Part shown: positions 35,975 through 46,380 of the stretch, piece after piece | How positions within the stretch are numbered: position 1 is the first letter of the stretch | Layout: each line of letters begins with the position of its first letter | Source of the DNA: Glaciecola sp965660815 | GTDB taxonomy: Bacteria > Pseudomonadota > Gammaproteobacteria > Enterobacterales > Alteromonadaceae | NCBI GenBank assembly: GCA_965660815.1 | Contig: CBFIBG010000089.1 | Coordinates: 186,001 to 250,000, forward strand | Reading direction: 5' to 3' | Length of the DNA stretch: 64,000 nt | The notes under the pieces: model-generated | The model's input: only the letters and a program-made list of their open reading frames with translations | Database searches by the model: none | What the model was told of the DNA's origin: nothing | Translations under genes and position numbers: made by a program

Positions 35975-36269
35975 ATATGACACTTCGTCAGTCCACAAAA
36001 ATATATTTTTGGCAGGCTATTTTAGTTGAACCAGCAGACGATCATTGAATGGATTTAGCTTTTGCCGCAAAGCTGATGTCATTAGCAGTGATGATCTTAG
36101 GGATAAAGATTGAATTATTTGACGTAACAAAGGTCAATTTTTAAACATTAAAGCACACTTGTGTTTCTTGATGAAATAAACCAAACTCTTTTTATGTATT
36201 AGCGTTGAAAGTATTTACCAAAGGCGCTGATCCTTATACTACTAAAACAATAAAATATAAGAGACTGTT

Positions 36270-38351
36270 ATGAAAATTACACCTAGTTGTTTACTGCTGG
36301 TTACAGCTGTTACTCTGTCTGCTTGCAGCAAACCTACCGATACCAAGGTCACATCGTCTGGCGAAGCCGATAACGCACAGATGCAGTCTGAAGTCGAGCT
36401 CATCCCAAGAGAGTTGATTTTTGGTAACCCTACCTATACCAGTGTGCAGATAAGCCCTACTGGCTCCATGATTAGTTATCTAGCGCCTGTAGATGGCGTC
36501 ATGAACATTTGGGTTGCACCCGTTGATAATATTGATTCTGCCGAACCTATCACTCAAGACACAGGACGCGGAATACGCAGCTATGGTTGGGTCGCAGGTA
36601 TGGATCAATTGGTGTATGTTCAGGATAAAGGTGGTGATGAAAACTTTTTGCTGTACGGCGTCGATCCACAAACCTCCGAAGAAACCCTCTATACCCCATT
36701 TGAAAATACTCGAGTAAGGTTTATCGCAAGTGATGAGGATATCCCCGGCAAACAAATAATCGGCATTAATAATAGAGATCCGAGATGGCACGATGTATAC
36801 GAATTGGATATCGAAACCGGCGAACTAACCATGTTGTTTGAGAATACCGAAAACTTTGGGGGATTCAACTTCGATAATAACTTGGAGCTAAGGTTTGGCT
36901 ATAAATCGACGAATGCTGGCGGCGCTGAATATTTCAAAAAAACCGACGACGGTTGGGAAATGTTCATGGAAGTATCTCCTGAAGATTTATACACCACAGG
37001 TCTATCTGGATTCAGTGAAGATAATGAAACTCTCTATTTAATGAAAAGCGACAACAGAGATACCAGCGCTCTATTTGCGATGGACATGGCAACAGGCGAG
37101 GAAACTCTCATCGCACAAAGCGAGGTTGCCGATGTTGGCGGCACATGGCGAGATGCTGATACGGGTGTTCCGTACGTATATACGGTGAATTACGACAAAA
37201 ATCGATATTACGCACTGGACGACAAAGGCAGTCAAATTTTAGAGCAACTGGATAATCAGTTTACTGGGGAAGTGTCTAAAACCTCTAGCACAGCGGATGA
37301 TTCTAAATGGATAGTGCTTGAATCGCAGTCAAATAAAGTCGCCACCTACTATATTTGGGATAAAGAAAGTAACGAGTTTACTGAGCTATTCTCAGTAAGA
37401 CCTGAGTTAGAAGACAAAACTCTGGCAGTCATGAAGCCTGAGTTCATTGAAACAAGAGACGGGCTTACCATGGTGTCGTACCTGACGCTTCCGCCTAATT
37501 CGGATACCGATGGTGATGGTCGTCCCGAAAAGCCATTGCCCCTTGTATTAAATGTGCATGGTGGTCCATGGGCTCGAGATTCCTATGGATATCGCTCTTC
37601 TGCGCAGTGGTTAGCCAATAGAGGCTATGCCGTCTTACAAGTAAACTTCAGAGGGTCTACTGGGTTTGGTAAATCTTTTGTCAACGCGGGCAACCTGCAA
37701 TGGGGTCTCACAATGCATGACGACTTAATTGATGCCGTAGATTGGGCAATCGATGAAAATGTTACAACCAGCGACAAAGTTGCCATAATGGGCGGTTCCT
37801 ACGGTGGATATGCAACCCTTGCTGGTTTAACTTTTACGCCTGACAAATTCGCTTGCGGAGTAGACATTGTTGGCCCATCAAATCTTGTGACATTGCTTGA
37901 ATCAATTCCTCCATATTGGGAGAGCTTCCGCAGAGTATTAGAGCTACGAGTGGGCGATCCAAACACAGAGGAAGGGCTCGCGATACTCAAAGCAGCGTCT
38001 CCTTTGAACAAAGTGGACATGATTAAAAAGCCATTGTTAATTGGCCAAGGAGCCAACGACCCAAGAGTTAAGCAGGCGGAGTCGGATCAAATAGTAAATG
38101 CCATGCAAGAAAAGAATATTCCAGTCACTTATGCGTTGTTTCCAGATGAAGGCCATGGCTTTGCTAGACCGGAAAATAGGTTAGCGTTCTTTGGCGTAGC
38201 GGAAGGATTTTTGGCAACCTGTTTAGGCGGAAGAGCAGAGCCTTTAGGCGATGATTTAGATGGTTCAAGTCTTACTGTTCCAGTGGGTGCCGATTACATA
38301 GACGGACTGTCTGAAGCGATGGCAAATTTTGAAGCGCAAGAGCGCGGTTGA
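36270..38351 (+). CDS. S9-family prolyl oligopeptidase-like lipoprotein
   Basis: A 693-residue exported peptidase. The leader LLLVTAVTLSACSK is a lipoprotein signal with the lipobox LSAC. A beta-propeller domain (for example SPTGSMISYLAPVDGVMNIWVAPVD) precedes the alpha/beta hydrolase, which has HGGPWARD, the nucleophile Ser510 in GGSYGGY, Asp597 in GANDPR and His629 in DEGHGF. A calcium-like loop DTDGDGRPEKP precedes the hydrolase. It is likely anchored in the periplasm and degrades peptides. Monocistronic in appearance. It differs from the other S9 enzyme at 8.0 kb in being a lipoprotein and shorter. Confidence 0.94.
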   Translation: MKITPSCLLLVTAVTLSACSKPTDTKVTSSGEADNAQMQSEVELIPRELIFGNPTYTSVQISPTGSMISYLAPVDGVMNIWVAPVDNIDSAEPITQDTGRGIRSYGWVAGMDQLVYVQDKGGDENFLLYGVDPQTSEETLYTPFENTRVRFIASDEDIPGKQIIGINNRDPRWHDVYELDIETGELTMLFENTENFGGFNFDNNLELRFGYKSTNAGGAEYFKKTDDGWEMFMEVSPEDLYTTGLSGFSEDNETLYLMKSDNRDTSALFAMDMATGEETLIAQSEVADVGGTWRDADTGVPYVYTVNYDKNRYYALDDKGSQILEQLDNQFTGEVSKTSSTADDSKWIVLESQSNKVATYYIWDKESNEFTELFSVRPELEDKTLAVMKPEFIETRDGLTMVSYLTLPPNSDTDGDGRPEKPLPLVLNVHGGPWARDSYGYRSSAQWLANRGYAVLQVNFRGSTGFGKSFVNAGNLQWGLTMHDDLIDAVDWAIDENVTTSDKVAIMGGSYGGYATLAGLTFTPDKFACGVDIVGPSNLVTLLESIPPYWESFRRVLELRVGDPNTEEGLAILKAASPLNKVDMIKKPLLIGQGANDPRVKQAESDQIVNAMQEKNIPVTYALFPDEGHGFARPENRLAFFGVAEGFLATCLGGRAEPLGDDLDGSSLTVPVGADYIDGLSEAMANFEAQERG

Positions 38352-38405
38352 TAAGTGCCACTAAATCGTTTTAAATAATCGAAGGCGTTGTAGCGAAGTG
38401 TTCCC

Positions 38406-39260
38406 TTAGTCGCGCAGCGTCTTTATTTCATAGAGCATAATTCCATCGAAGCGGGCACTTTCACCCGGGAAAAAATAAGAAAGAAAATCTTCAATTACGG
38501 TTTTTTCGGCAACCTGTCCTGCGTGAAGAAGGTACTTTCTGTCCATGATCATGCCTTCATGTGCCATGACAACGCCCATTTTGAAATAGGATTCTTTTAC
38601 AAAGGCGACGCCCAACATATCTGGCAAACTCGATAGTAAATCTGGTGTGACAGCGCTCGCTGGTATATAGTGAATTGTAACGTTTTTCGACCAACCCAAA
38701 TCCAAAAACTCACTGCCGTCTTGTTTTTTATTCAAAGCCAATTCAACACTCTTAAGCGTCGATTCTTCAACATATTGGTGGCTCACGTTTGGCGTTAACT
38801 TATGATGCAACAATCTATCGGAAGTGTAATGCCATCTTTTGTTGAATGCAGGAACGGCTTCACCCTGTTCGTTTGGTTTATAGTGTATTTGTATAAGAGT
38901 TTGTTTGGTCTCTTTCCACGTTTTACTCTCAGCCAGAGACATAGTGGTTAATATATGGCTCGTGCAATCTGACACATCTAACCTAAAGATGGGATCAAGA
39001 TCGGGCGCTTGTTCCTCCCCTAAATTAAATATCTTATAGGGTGTGCCTAAGCGCCAATAAGATAAAGCTTTCAGTCTATCGTTATAACTGGGAAATTTTT
39101 CATGGAACTTAGGTAAAATTGTATTTAACTCGTGCTCATCAAGCATCCATGGCTTAGGTAAGCCTTCTAGCCAATCTGACAGCTCTGGTTCGATTTTCGT
39201 AGTTGAAAATGCGTAGTTGGCACTTGCGCAAAGTAATAAAAAGAAAAAAATTCTAGTCAT
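38406..39260 (-). CDS. DUF1460 exported protein, putative cell-wall amidase-like
   Basis: A 284-residue protein with a signal peptide (RIFFFLLLCASANYAFS). The body shows the DUF1460 features: a region YWRLGTPYKIFNLGEEQ, the motif LDVSDCTSHILTTMSLA where a cysteine is the likely nucleophile (NlpC/P60-like fold), and a histidine-containing segment GVVMAHEGMIMDRKYLLHAG. DUF1460 proteins resemble N-acetylmuramoyl-L-alanine amidases; a periplasmic cell-wall role is inferred. It is convergent with the S9 peptidase gene, 55 bases away. No neighbour explains its substrate. Confidence 0.85.
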   Translation of the reverse strand: MTRIFFFLLLCASANYAFSTTKIEPELSDWLEGLPKPWMLDEHELNTILPKFHEKFPSYNDRLKALSYWRLGTPYKIFNLGEEQAPDLDPIFRLDVSDCTSHILTTMSLAESKTWKETKQTLIQIHYKPNEQGEAVPAFNKRWHYTSDRLLHHKLTPNVSHQYVEESTLKSVELALNKKQDGSEFLDLGWSKNVTIHYIPASAVTPDLLSSLPDMLGVAFVKESYFKMGVVMAHEGMIMDRKYLLHAGQVAEKTVIEDFLSYFFPGESARFDGIMLYEIKTLRD

Positions 39261-39532
39261 CTTTTGTTATTCAATTTTAAATAGCAATGGCATAAAAGGA
39301 TTCGTATTAGATTTAGATTAAAGCATGTTTTTCGTTAACGTCATACCATGATGCCATTCAATATAGTTCTTTTATTCCTCAGAAGTCCAAACCTAACCTT
39401 GTATTTTAAAAGTTGTGTCACATCAAGATATGAAATATAGTGAATTAGATGAAAGTGTTTCGAGTGCTGGCACAAAAACCTCACTCCTAGCCCGTTATTA
39501 CATTATTCTCTTACCCAAAATAATAAAAATAT

Positions 39533-41164
39533 ATGTGTCATTTAAAAAAACTATTTCAGCACTTTTTTCTTTTCTTATGTTCGATTGTATTGATGGCGGG
39601 CTGCACCCCAGATAAAAGCCGAGTAGAGCAAGGCAACATAGACGGTGTGTTGCACATCGCTAATGCAACTGAGCCTGAAACCCTCGATCCACATATTTTT
39701 ACTGGTGTGCCAGAAAACAACATTGCCATGTCTTTATTTGAGGGCTTAGTTACCGCACATCCTGAAACCCTTGAACCTATACCAGGTGTGGCAGAAAGCT
39801 GGGATATTTCTGAAGACGGAAAGGTGTATACGTTTTATATCCGAAGTAACGCGATGTGGTCTGACGGCACACCAATGACCGCTCACGATTATGTTTGGTC
39901 ATGGGAAAGAGCGGTCTCTCCCATCATGGGCAACGAATACGCGTATATGCTTTATGTCATTAAAAATGCAAGAGCCTTTGGGGTTGGTGAGATAGACGAC
40001 TTTAGTCAAGTTGGCGTCAAAGCGCTCGATGACAAAACCCTTCAAGTCGAACTTGAAAATCCAGCGCCATATTTTCTAAATTTGCTTAATCATCACTCGT
40101 TATATGCGGTGCCAAAACATGTGGTATTGGCTTATGGCAAAATGACCGACCGTTACACTCAGTGGGCTCGACCCGGCAATATGGTTGGTAATGGACCGTT
40201 TATTCTAAGCGAGTGGAAAATTTACCACGAAATTAAAGTGAAAAAGAACCCCAACTATTGGGATGCTAAGACCGTCAGACTCAATGAAATTGTGTTTTAT
40301 CCTGTTGAGAACTATTCAACTGAAGAAAGGATGTTCAGAGCCGGTCAAGTGCATAAAACCTATGAAATCCCACTGGATAAAGTACCTTACTACCGAGACA
40401 ACGAGCCAGAAAAGTTTTTCAATAATCCTTACTTTGGCACTTATTACTACCAATTTAACGTTACTCGCCCGCCTTTCAACGACTTAAGAGTGCGACAAGC
40501 ACTTGCTATGACAATTGATAGAGAAACCATTGCTCGCGATGTGATGAACGGAGTAGTCGACCCCAGTTACTCATTGGTGCCGCCTGGCGTGGGGGGCTAT
40601 TACCCTCCAGAGTTAGTCGAATATAACCCAGAAAAAGCCAAACAATTGCTAGCCGAAGCTGGCTATCCCAATGGGGAAGGCTTTCCAAAAGTCGAGCTTT
40701 TATACAATACAAACGAATCCCACAGAAAAATTGCCGTTGCTATTCAGCAGATGTGGAATACCAAGCTCAACATCAGTATTGGCTTGGTGAATCAAGAATG
40801 GAAAGTTTATTTAGACAGTCGAAACCGCCTTGACTATGATATCGCTCGCGCCGCATGGATTGGCGATTATGTCGACCCCATGAATTTCCTCGATTTAGGG
40901 TTATCGACCAATGGCAACAATCGCTCTGGTTATAGCGTGCCTGAGTACGATGAGATGATCATCAACACCATTCCCCGCGCTAAAACCCCCGAACAGCGAA
41001 ACAAACTGTTTTATGAAGCAGAAACAAAATTGATGACCGACCTGCCCTTTGTTCCAATATACACATACAAAACCAAATATTTACTACACCCATCTGTTAA
41101 AAATTTGCATGTTAATTACATCAATTATTACTACTATAAATACGTTTATTTGGAGGCAGAATAA
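39533..41164 (+). CDS. oppA: Oligopeptide ABC importer, substrate-binding lipoprotein OppA
   Basis: A 543-residue periplasmic binding protein of the SBP_bac_5 family. It starts with a lipoprotein leader ending LMAGC, cysteine at residue 24. The family signature is PETLDPHIFTGVPENNIAMSLFEGLV, with downstream SWDISEDGKVYTFYIRSNAMWSDGTPMTAHDYVWSW and the peptide-site region YYYQFNVTRPPFNDLRVRQALAMTIDRE. These match OppA/MppA. It captures oligopeptides and delivers them to OppBC; its last base pair overlaps the ATG of oppB. No ribosome binding site is evident before the ATG at 39533. No regulator gene nearby. Confidence 0.95.
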   Translation: MCHLKKLFQHFFLFLCSIVLMAGCTPDKSRVEQGNIDGVLHIANATEPETLDPHIFTGVPENNIAMSLFEGLVTAHPETLEPIPGVAESWDISEDGKVYTFYIRSNAMWSDGTPMTAHDYVWSWERAVSPIMGNEYAYMLYVIKNARAFGVGEIDDFSQVGVKALDDKTLQVELENPAPYFLNLLNHHSLYAVPKHVVLAYGKMTDRYTQWARPGNMVGNGPFILSEWKIYHEIKVKKNPNYWDAKTVRLNEIVFYPVENYSTEERMFRAGQVHKTYEIPLDKVPYYRDNEPEKFFNNPYFGTYYYQFNVTRPPFNDLRVRQALAMTIDRETIARDVMNGVVDPSYSLVPPGVGGYYPPELVEYNPEKAKQLLAEAGYPNGEGFPKVELLYNTNESHRKIAVAIQQMWNTKLNISIGLVNQEWKVYLDSRNRLDYDIARAAWIGDYVDPMNFLDLGLSTNGNNRSGYSVPEYDEMIINTIPRAKTPEQRNKLFYEAETKLMTDLPFVPIYTYKTKYLLHPSVKNLHVNYINYYYYKYVYLEAE

Positions 41165-42099
41165 TGGGTAAATTTATATTCTTTAGAGTCCTTCAAGCAA
41201 TACCGGTCCTGCTTATAGTGGTCACGGTGACATTCTTTTTAGTACGCTTTGCCCCGGGCGGTCCTTTTGACGATGAAAAGAGCGTAGCACCCGTTGTAAA
41301 AGCGGCGCTTGAGGCACAATACAATTTAGACCAGCCTTTAATTACGCAATACTTTTCTTATCTTGGGGATCTGTTACAGGGAGATTTGGGACCTACGTTT
41401 AAATACCCTGGTAGAAGTGTAAACGAGTTAATCGCGACAGGTTTCCCAGTTACCGCAGAGCTTGGGTTATACGCTATATTGGTTGCGCTAGTTATAGGCG
41501 GGACCGCTGGGATCATCGCAGCATTAAAACCCAACTCAACGCAAGATTACGTATCCATGTCTGCGGCTATGATAGGCATATGCATGCCCACATTTTTATT
41601 GGGGCCTTTGTTAGTCTTAATTTTTGGAATATGGCTTGAGTGGCTGCCCGTCTCTGGTTGGGGTGATCTTCCCGGAGATAAAATATTGCCAAGCGTCACA
41701 TTAGGCGCCATGTACGCCGCTTATGTGGCCAGATTGAGTCGCGGAGGAATGCTAGAGGTGTTGTCTCAAGACTATATCCGAACTGCTCGCGCCAAGGGTT
41801 TGCCCAATTATGTGGTGGTGCTCAAGCACGGGTTACGCGGAGGCATAATGCCCGTTGTCGCCTATTTAGGACCAGCATTTGCAGGTATTTTGTCTGGCTC
41901 ATTCGTGATTGAGACCGTATTTCAAATTCACGGGCTCGGTCGGTTTTATGTACTTGCAGCATTTAATCGCGATTATACATTAATCTTAGGGTGTACTGTC
42001 TTTCTTGCAGGGTTAATTATTCTATTTAATTTATTGTCAGATATTTTAGCGGCCTATTTAAATCCGCGGCTTAGAGCTGAGATTGGAGGCAAGAAATGA
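41164..42099 (+). CDS. oppB: Oligopeptide ABC importer permease OppB
   Basis: A 311-residue permease with six membrane helices. The N-terminus FRVLQAIPVLLIVVTVTFFLVRFAPGGPF is typical of OppB, as is the coupling helix EAA loop YIRTARAKGLPNYVVVLKHGLR. The start overlaps the oppA stop, and the stop overlaps the oppC start by four bases. It pairs with OppC to form the channel for peptides delivered by OppA. Confidence 0.96.
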   Translation: MGKFIFFRVLQAIPVLLIVVTVTFFLVRFAPGGPFDDEKSVAPVVKAALEAQYNLDQPLITQYFSYLGDLLQGDLGPTFKYPGRSVNELIATGFPVTAELGLYAILVALVIGGTAGIIAALKPNSTQDYVSMSAAMIGICMPTFLLGPLLVLIFGIWLEWLPVSGWGDLPGDKILPSVTLGAMYAAYVARLSRGGMLEVLSQDYIRTARAKGLPNYVVVLKHGLRGGIMPVVAYLGPAFAGILSGSFVIETVFQIHGLGRFYVLAAFNRDYTLILGCTVFLAGLIILFNLLSDILAAYLNPRLRAEIGGKK

Positions 42100-42974
42100 C
42101 AACAGATGCGCTGAAGAGATTCGAAGCGGGTCATTCACTTTGGGAAGACGCTTGGCTGAGATTAAAGAAAAACCGACTGGCCATGTTTGGCTTAGTGGTG
42201 TTAATTGTGATAAGCATTGCATGTGTGTTTGCGCCTTTGCTTACTCCGTATGGATATGAAGAACAAAATCTCGCTCTAGGCGCATCAGGTCCTTCATGGC
42301 AACATTGGATGGGCACAGATACACTGGGAAGAGACGTCCTCACTCGCGTCTTATATGGCGGACAGGTGTCGTTAGCCGTGGGCCTAATCGCCACCGGCGT
42401 GGCATTACTTATTGGGGTAACCTACGGCGCAATTGCCGGCTATGTAGGCGGCCGTACAGATGCCATTATGATGCGTATAGTCGATATTATTTACGCGCTG
42501 CCATTTATGATATTCATCGTTCTGCTTATGGTTGTGTTTGGGCGTTCATTGTTTTTGCTGTTCTTAGCAATTGGTTTAGTAGAATGGCTAACCATGGCTC
42601 GAATTGTGCGCAGTCAGGTGCAAACTCTAAAACAACTTGAGTTTGTGGAGGCCGCAAAATCCATTGGGCTGCCAGAGCGCGTAATCATTTGGCGACATAT
42701 TATCCCCAACGCCATAGGTCCTGTAATCGTGTACACCACATTAACCATCCCCAATGTAATGCTCCTTGAAGCCTTTTTAAGTTTTCTTGGCTTGGGAATA
42801 CAACCGCCCGAATCTTCTTGGGGTTTGCTAATATCTGCTGGCGTTGAAACTATGGAAGAATATCCATGGCTTTTAGTATTTCCAGGGCTGGCGTTGTCCT
42901 TGGTTTTGTTTTCTCTAAATTTCTTGGGTGACGGCCTGCGTGACGCCCTAGATGTAAGAGCTTCGAAGGATTAG
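42096..42974 (+). CDS. oppC: Oligopeptide ABC importer permease OppC
   Basis: A 292-residue permease. It has the cytoplasmic N-terminal stretch of OppC (LWEDAWLRLKKNRLAMFGLVVL), the loop GPSWQHWMGTDTLGRDVLTRVLYGGQVSL, and the EAA motif FVEAAKSIGLPERVIIWRHIIPN, which contacts the ATPase. Six membrane segments. It overlaps oppB by four bases and ends three bases before the ATPase gene. Partner of OppB. Confidence 0.96.
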   Translation: MTTDALKRFEAGHSLWEDAWLRLKKNRLAMFGLVVLIVISIACVFAPLLTPYGYEEQNLALGASGPSWQHWMGTDTLGRDVLTRVLYGGQVSLAVGLIATGVALLIGVTYGAIAGYVGGRTDAIMMRIVDIIYALPFMIFIVLLMVVFGRSLFLLFLAIGLVEWLTMARIVRSQVQTLKQLEFVEAAKSIGLPERVIIWRHIIPNAIGPVIVYTTLTIPNVMLLEAFLSFLGLGIQPPESSWGLLISAGVETMEEYPWLLVFPGLALSLVLFSLNFLGDGLRDALDVRASKD

Positions 42975-42977
42975 TCT

Positions 42978-44543
42978 ATGTCATTATTAAATGTCCAAAA
43001 TCTAAGCGTAAGTTTTCAAACGCGAAACGGAGTCACTAAAGCAGTGAAGGACGTGAGCTTTTGCGTTGACTCAGGGGAAACCTTAGCCATTGTAGGCGAA
43101 TCCGGCTCTGGTAAATCAGTCACCTGTTATTCAATGTTAGGACTAATTCCCTCGCCGCCAGGTTTCATTGACTCGGGCAGCGCAATGTTTGATGGTATCG
43201 ATTTACTCGGAGTAGATGAGTCTCATCGATTAGCCGTTAGGGGAAATCAAATATGCATGATCTTCCAAGACCCAATGACTTGTTTAAATCCCTACATGAC
43301 TGTGGGAAACCAATTAATTGAGCCGCTAATTTATCATCGCCAAATCTCGCGCAGACAGGCAAAAGAAAAAGCCATTGAATTATTAAAAGAAGTAGGGATC
43401 AGAAGCCCGGAAGAAAGTTACAACGCGTTCCCCCACGAATTTTCAGGTGGCATGCGCCAGCGAGTCATGATTGCCATGGCTTTAATTGCAGAGCCGAAAC
43501 TGCTTATTGCCGATGAGCCTACCACGGCCCTAGACGTAACCATACAAAAACAAATTCTGGAGCTGGTCGCAAAGATACAAAAGCAGCGCAACATAGCGGT
43601 TATTTTTATTAGTCACGATTTAGCCGTAGTGAAAGACCTATCTGATCGCGTCATTGTAATGAAATCAGGAGAAATAGTAGAAACCGGCGAAACAAAAGCG
43701 TTATTCGACGCGCCTCAACATTCGTATACCCAAATGCTGATTAATGCAATCCCTTCAGGAGCAAAGAGTAATAGCTCAACTCAAAATACTGAGGTTTTAC
43801 ACGTCAGCAATCTGTGCATTGACTTTCCAACTAAAGACGGTAGCTTTCGAGCCGTTGATGATGTAAGTTTCAGCGTAAAACACAACGAAATTCTTGGATT
43901 AGTAGGCGAATCAGGTTCAGGCAAATCAAGCATCGGTCGGTCATTATTAAAGTTGGTCCCAGCCAGTGGCAAAGTAATGTTTCATTCAGAGTCATTACTG
44001 GATAAAAGCGCTAAAACGTTTCTTCCGTACAGGCGCAAAATGCAAATGATTTTCCAAGACCCTTACGCTTCGCTCAACCCTAGAATGAATATTTTCGACA
44101 TTCTGGCTGAGCCAATCAAGCTTCATGGGTTAGCCAAGGGTCAAGAATTAATAGACGCTGTATTGACTCTAATGGATGACGTTGGATTAGATAGGAGCTT
44201 TGTAAGAAAGTACCCTCATGAGTTTTCAGGCGGGCAACGCCAACGCATAGCCATAGGCCGTGCCATAGCCACCAAACCAGAATTTATCATTGCCGATGAA
44301 CCCGTTTCTGCATTAGATGTGACCATTCAAAAACAAATATTGGATTTGCTTGAAAAGTTAGTTGCTAAACACAATCTGACGATGCTGTTCATTTCTCACG
44401 ATTTAAGCGTGGTTCGAAAATTGTGTGACCGAGTGATTGTGCTTAAACATGGCAAACTAGTTGAAGCCGGTAAAGTCGAAGAGATATGGCGCTCTCCTAA
44501 ACACGAATACACTCAGAAACTGCTAGAAGCTGTGGTGGTATAA
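42978..44543 (+). CDS. oppDF: Fused oligopeptide ABC importer ATPase OppD-OppF
   Basis: A 521-residue protein with two complete ATPase domains in tandem. The N-terminal domain has Walker A GESGSGKS at 40-47, the signature FSGGMRQRVMIAMAL and Walker B LLIADEPTTALD, as in OppD. The C-terminal domain repeats this with GESGSGKS at about 310-317, FSGGQRQRIAIGRAI and FIIADEPVSALD, as in OppF. No separate oppD or oppF follows, so this one polypeptide powers OppBC. Such OppDF fusions occur in several proteobacterial peptide and microcin importers (compare YejF). It is the last gene of the operon. Confidence 0.95.
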   Translation: MSLLNVQNLSVSFQTRNGVTKAVKDVSFCVDSGETLAIVGESGSGKSVTCYSMLGLIPSPPGFIDSGSAMFDGIDLLGVDESHRLAVRGNQICMIFQDPMTCLNPYMTVGNQLIEPLIYHRQISRRQAKEKAIELLKEVGIRSPEESYNAFPHEFSGGMRQRVMIAMALIAEPKLLIADEPTTALDVTIQKQILELVAKIQKQRNIAVIFISHDLAVVKDLSDRVIVMKSGEIVETGETKALFDAPQHSYTQMLINAIPSGAKSNSSTQNTEVLHVSNLCIDFPTKDGSFRAVDDVSFSVKHNEILGLVGESGSGKSSIGRSLLKLVPASGKVMFHSESLLDKSAKTFLPYRRKMQMIFQDPYASLNPRMNIFDILAEPIKLHGLAKGQELIDAVLTLMDDVGLDRSFVRKYPHEFSGGQRQRIAIGRAIATKPEFIIADEPVSALDVTIQKQILDLLEKLVAKHNLTMLFISHDLSVVRKLCDRVIVLKHGKLVEAGKVEEIWRSPKHEYTQKLLEAVVV

Positions 44544-44856
44544 AAGCGAGCCCCCAAATTATTCGGTCAGAATATCTTTGCCTTATATCAATCATCTATT
44601 CAATATTTTATCGGAATATCTTTTAAGGGTGTTTAGATTGTTTAAACACAGACAAAATATACTCTGAATAATGGTAATTTCTAATAAACATTCTTCATCT
44701 ACATTTGTGTAATCAATATTTACGTCTATATTTATTACTGCTGATGATATCAAACTGCCACACTAGGTCAAAGCATCAGATTACACCTTATCTGAATAGT
44801 TAGAGTTCAGTGTCTAGAAACACTTTTAAACAATGGAATAAAAAGGACTTTTACAT
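44544..44856. other. Intergenic stretch with a weak hairpin
   Basis: About 310 bases between the opp operon and the diguanylate cyclase gene. A 7-base stem GTGTTTA/TAAACAC with a 7-base loop lies at 44629-44649 and could end the opp transcript, though no T-run follows. Two near copies of gaatatctttt lie just upstream (about 44570 and 44614). No gene was recognised. Confidence 0.5.
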
Positions 44857-46242
44857 TTGAAAAACAAAAGTTTAAATGCAATGTTAGAGCATTCCCTTAT
44901 TGGGGTCGTATTGCACAATTATGCCGATGGTTCAATCGATTTTGTGAACGACGCAGCGGCAAAACTGCTGGGATTTTTGCCTTCAGAAATATCTGGCGCT
45001 CAATCACTAGAGATGGATTGGCACTTTGTTAATGAGCATGGTGATAGGCTCACAAGCCAAGATTATCCGTACAATCAAATTAAACGCACTGAACAACCTA
45101 TTCATAATTGTGTTTATGGTATCAAACATAGTGACGGCGAACTTGTTTGGGTAATGCTAAATGGCTATATTGAGCAACATGAAACACACGACAAATTAAT
45201 TGTCATCATCATAAATGATATTACAACTCGTACCCGTTCATTTTCATTCGAAAAAATCGTCCAAAATACTCACGATATGGTGATTGTCACTGATGCTGGC
45301 AACATAGAGTACCCATCAGGCCCCAGTATTGTCTACGTGAACAAAGCGTTTGAAAATATGACGGGCTACAGCATGGCCGAAGTAAAAGGAAAAACACCAA
45401 GATTGTTGCAGGGTAAAGATACCGATCCCAAAGTAAAGAAAAAAATCTATGCGGCAATCAAAAACCGCAAAGCGATCAAGACAACGCTCTTGAATTACAC
45501 GAAAAGTAATCAGCCATATTGGGTAGAGATTAACATAGTCCCACTTAAGAACAATTTAGGGGAAGTGACACATTTTGTTGGGCTTCAAAGAGATATTACT
45601 AAGCAAAAAGAGTACTTACAAAGGCTCGAAAATACCAACAAAAGCCTTGAAAACATGAAACAACAATTAGAAAAATTGGTAGAACAGCGGACCAGCTCTT
45701 TGCAAGAAGCCAAAGACGCACTGGAACGAATCGCATTTTTAGATCCACTTACAGATATCCCAAATCGCCGTTTTTTCTTCCAACACGCGGAGAAACTGAT
45801 GCAACTGGCCAGTAGACATAATCTTATTATTATAGTTGGGATCCTAGACATAGACGATTTTAAGTCCATTAATGATGAATACGGTCACCAGCTTGGTGAT
45901 GACGTTTTAATATGCATTGGTAATGTATTGCAAACCTCCTTCAGAAGTGAAGACTTATACTGTAGATACGGTGGTGAAGAGTTTGCAATATGTATGGCAG
46001 TCGAGGACAAAGATGAAATTGAGCAGGTGGGTCAGCGATTACTTAAATCTATTAGGGAAGTATGCCTTAACCACTCTGGGCAAGACATATCACTGTCTGC
46101 TAGTTTTGGAATTGCCTGTGCTTGTGCACCACTAGATTGCGGGCTTGACGCATTGTTGCGAAGAGCAGACAGCGCAATGTATACCGCCAAAAGTTTAGGT
46201 AAAGATCAGTATCATATCGATTATGATTTACTCTTAGCCTAA
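44857..46242 (+). CDS. PAS-PAS-GGDEF diguanylate cyclase
   Basis: A 461-residue soluble signalling protein. Residues about 5-120 form one PAS domain (NAMLEHSLIGVVLHNYADGSI), about 132-250 a second PAS that is LOV-like, then a coiled coil (about 252-290) and a GGDEF domain. The active-site motif GGEEF is intact at 372-376 and an inhibitory I-site RSED lies exactly five residues before it, so it should make cyclic di-GMP under feedback control. In the second PAS the LOV flavin motif reads GKTPRLLQG; the photoactive cysteine is replaced by Pro181, so blue-light chemistry of the LOV kind is unlikely. The start is TTG with AAAGGA 8 bases upstream. Confidence 0.93.
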   Translation: MKNKSLNAMLEHSLIGVVLHNYADGSIDFVNDAAAKLLGFLPSEISGAQSLEMDWHFVNEHGDRLTSQDYPYNQIKRTEQPIHNCVYGIKHSDGELVWVMLNGYIEQHETHDKLIVIIINDITTRTRSFSFEKIVQNTHDMVIVTDAGNIEYPSGPSIVYVNKAFENMTGYSMAEVKGKTPRLLQGKDTDPKVKKKIYAAIKNRKAIKTTLLNYTKSNQPYWVEINIVPLKNNLGEVTHFVGLQRDITKQKEYLQRLENTNKSLENMKQQLEKLVEQRTSSLQEAKDALERIAFLDPLTDIPNRRFFFQHAEKLMQLASRHNLIIIVGILDIDDFKSINDEYGHQLGDDVLICIGNVLQTSFRSEDLYCRYGGEEFAICMAVEDKDEIEQVGQRLLKSIREVCLNHSGQDISLSASFGIACACAPLDCGLDALLRRADSAMYTAKSLGKDQYHIDYDLLLA

Positions 46243-46380
46243 TCACGTCGCCTAAGTCTTCGCGAGTGACACCACGCATGTTGACTGGTACTCATTCTTG
46301 TATTCAGGCGCGTACATTAATTTGATATGCGAGACGATTAGTGGTCTATCAGGCAGCAAGATTAATATAACCCTAATACT

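Noticed and set aside
39415..39615. Plus-strand frame of 66 residues just before oppA
   Set aside because: It overlaps the oppA signal peptide in another frame and has no supporting features.
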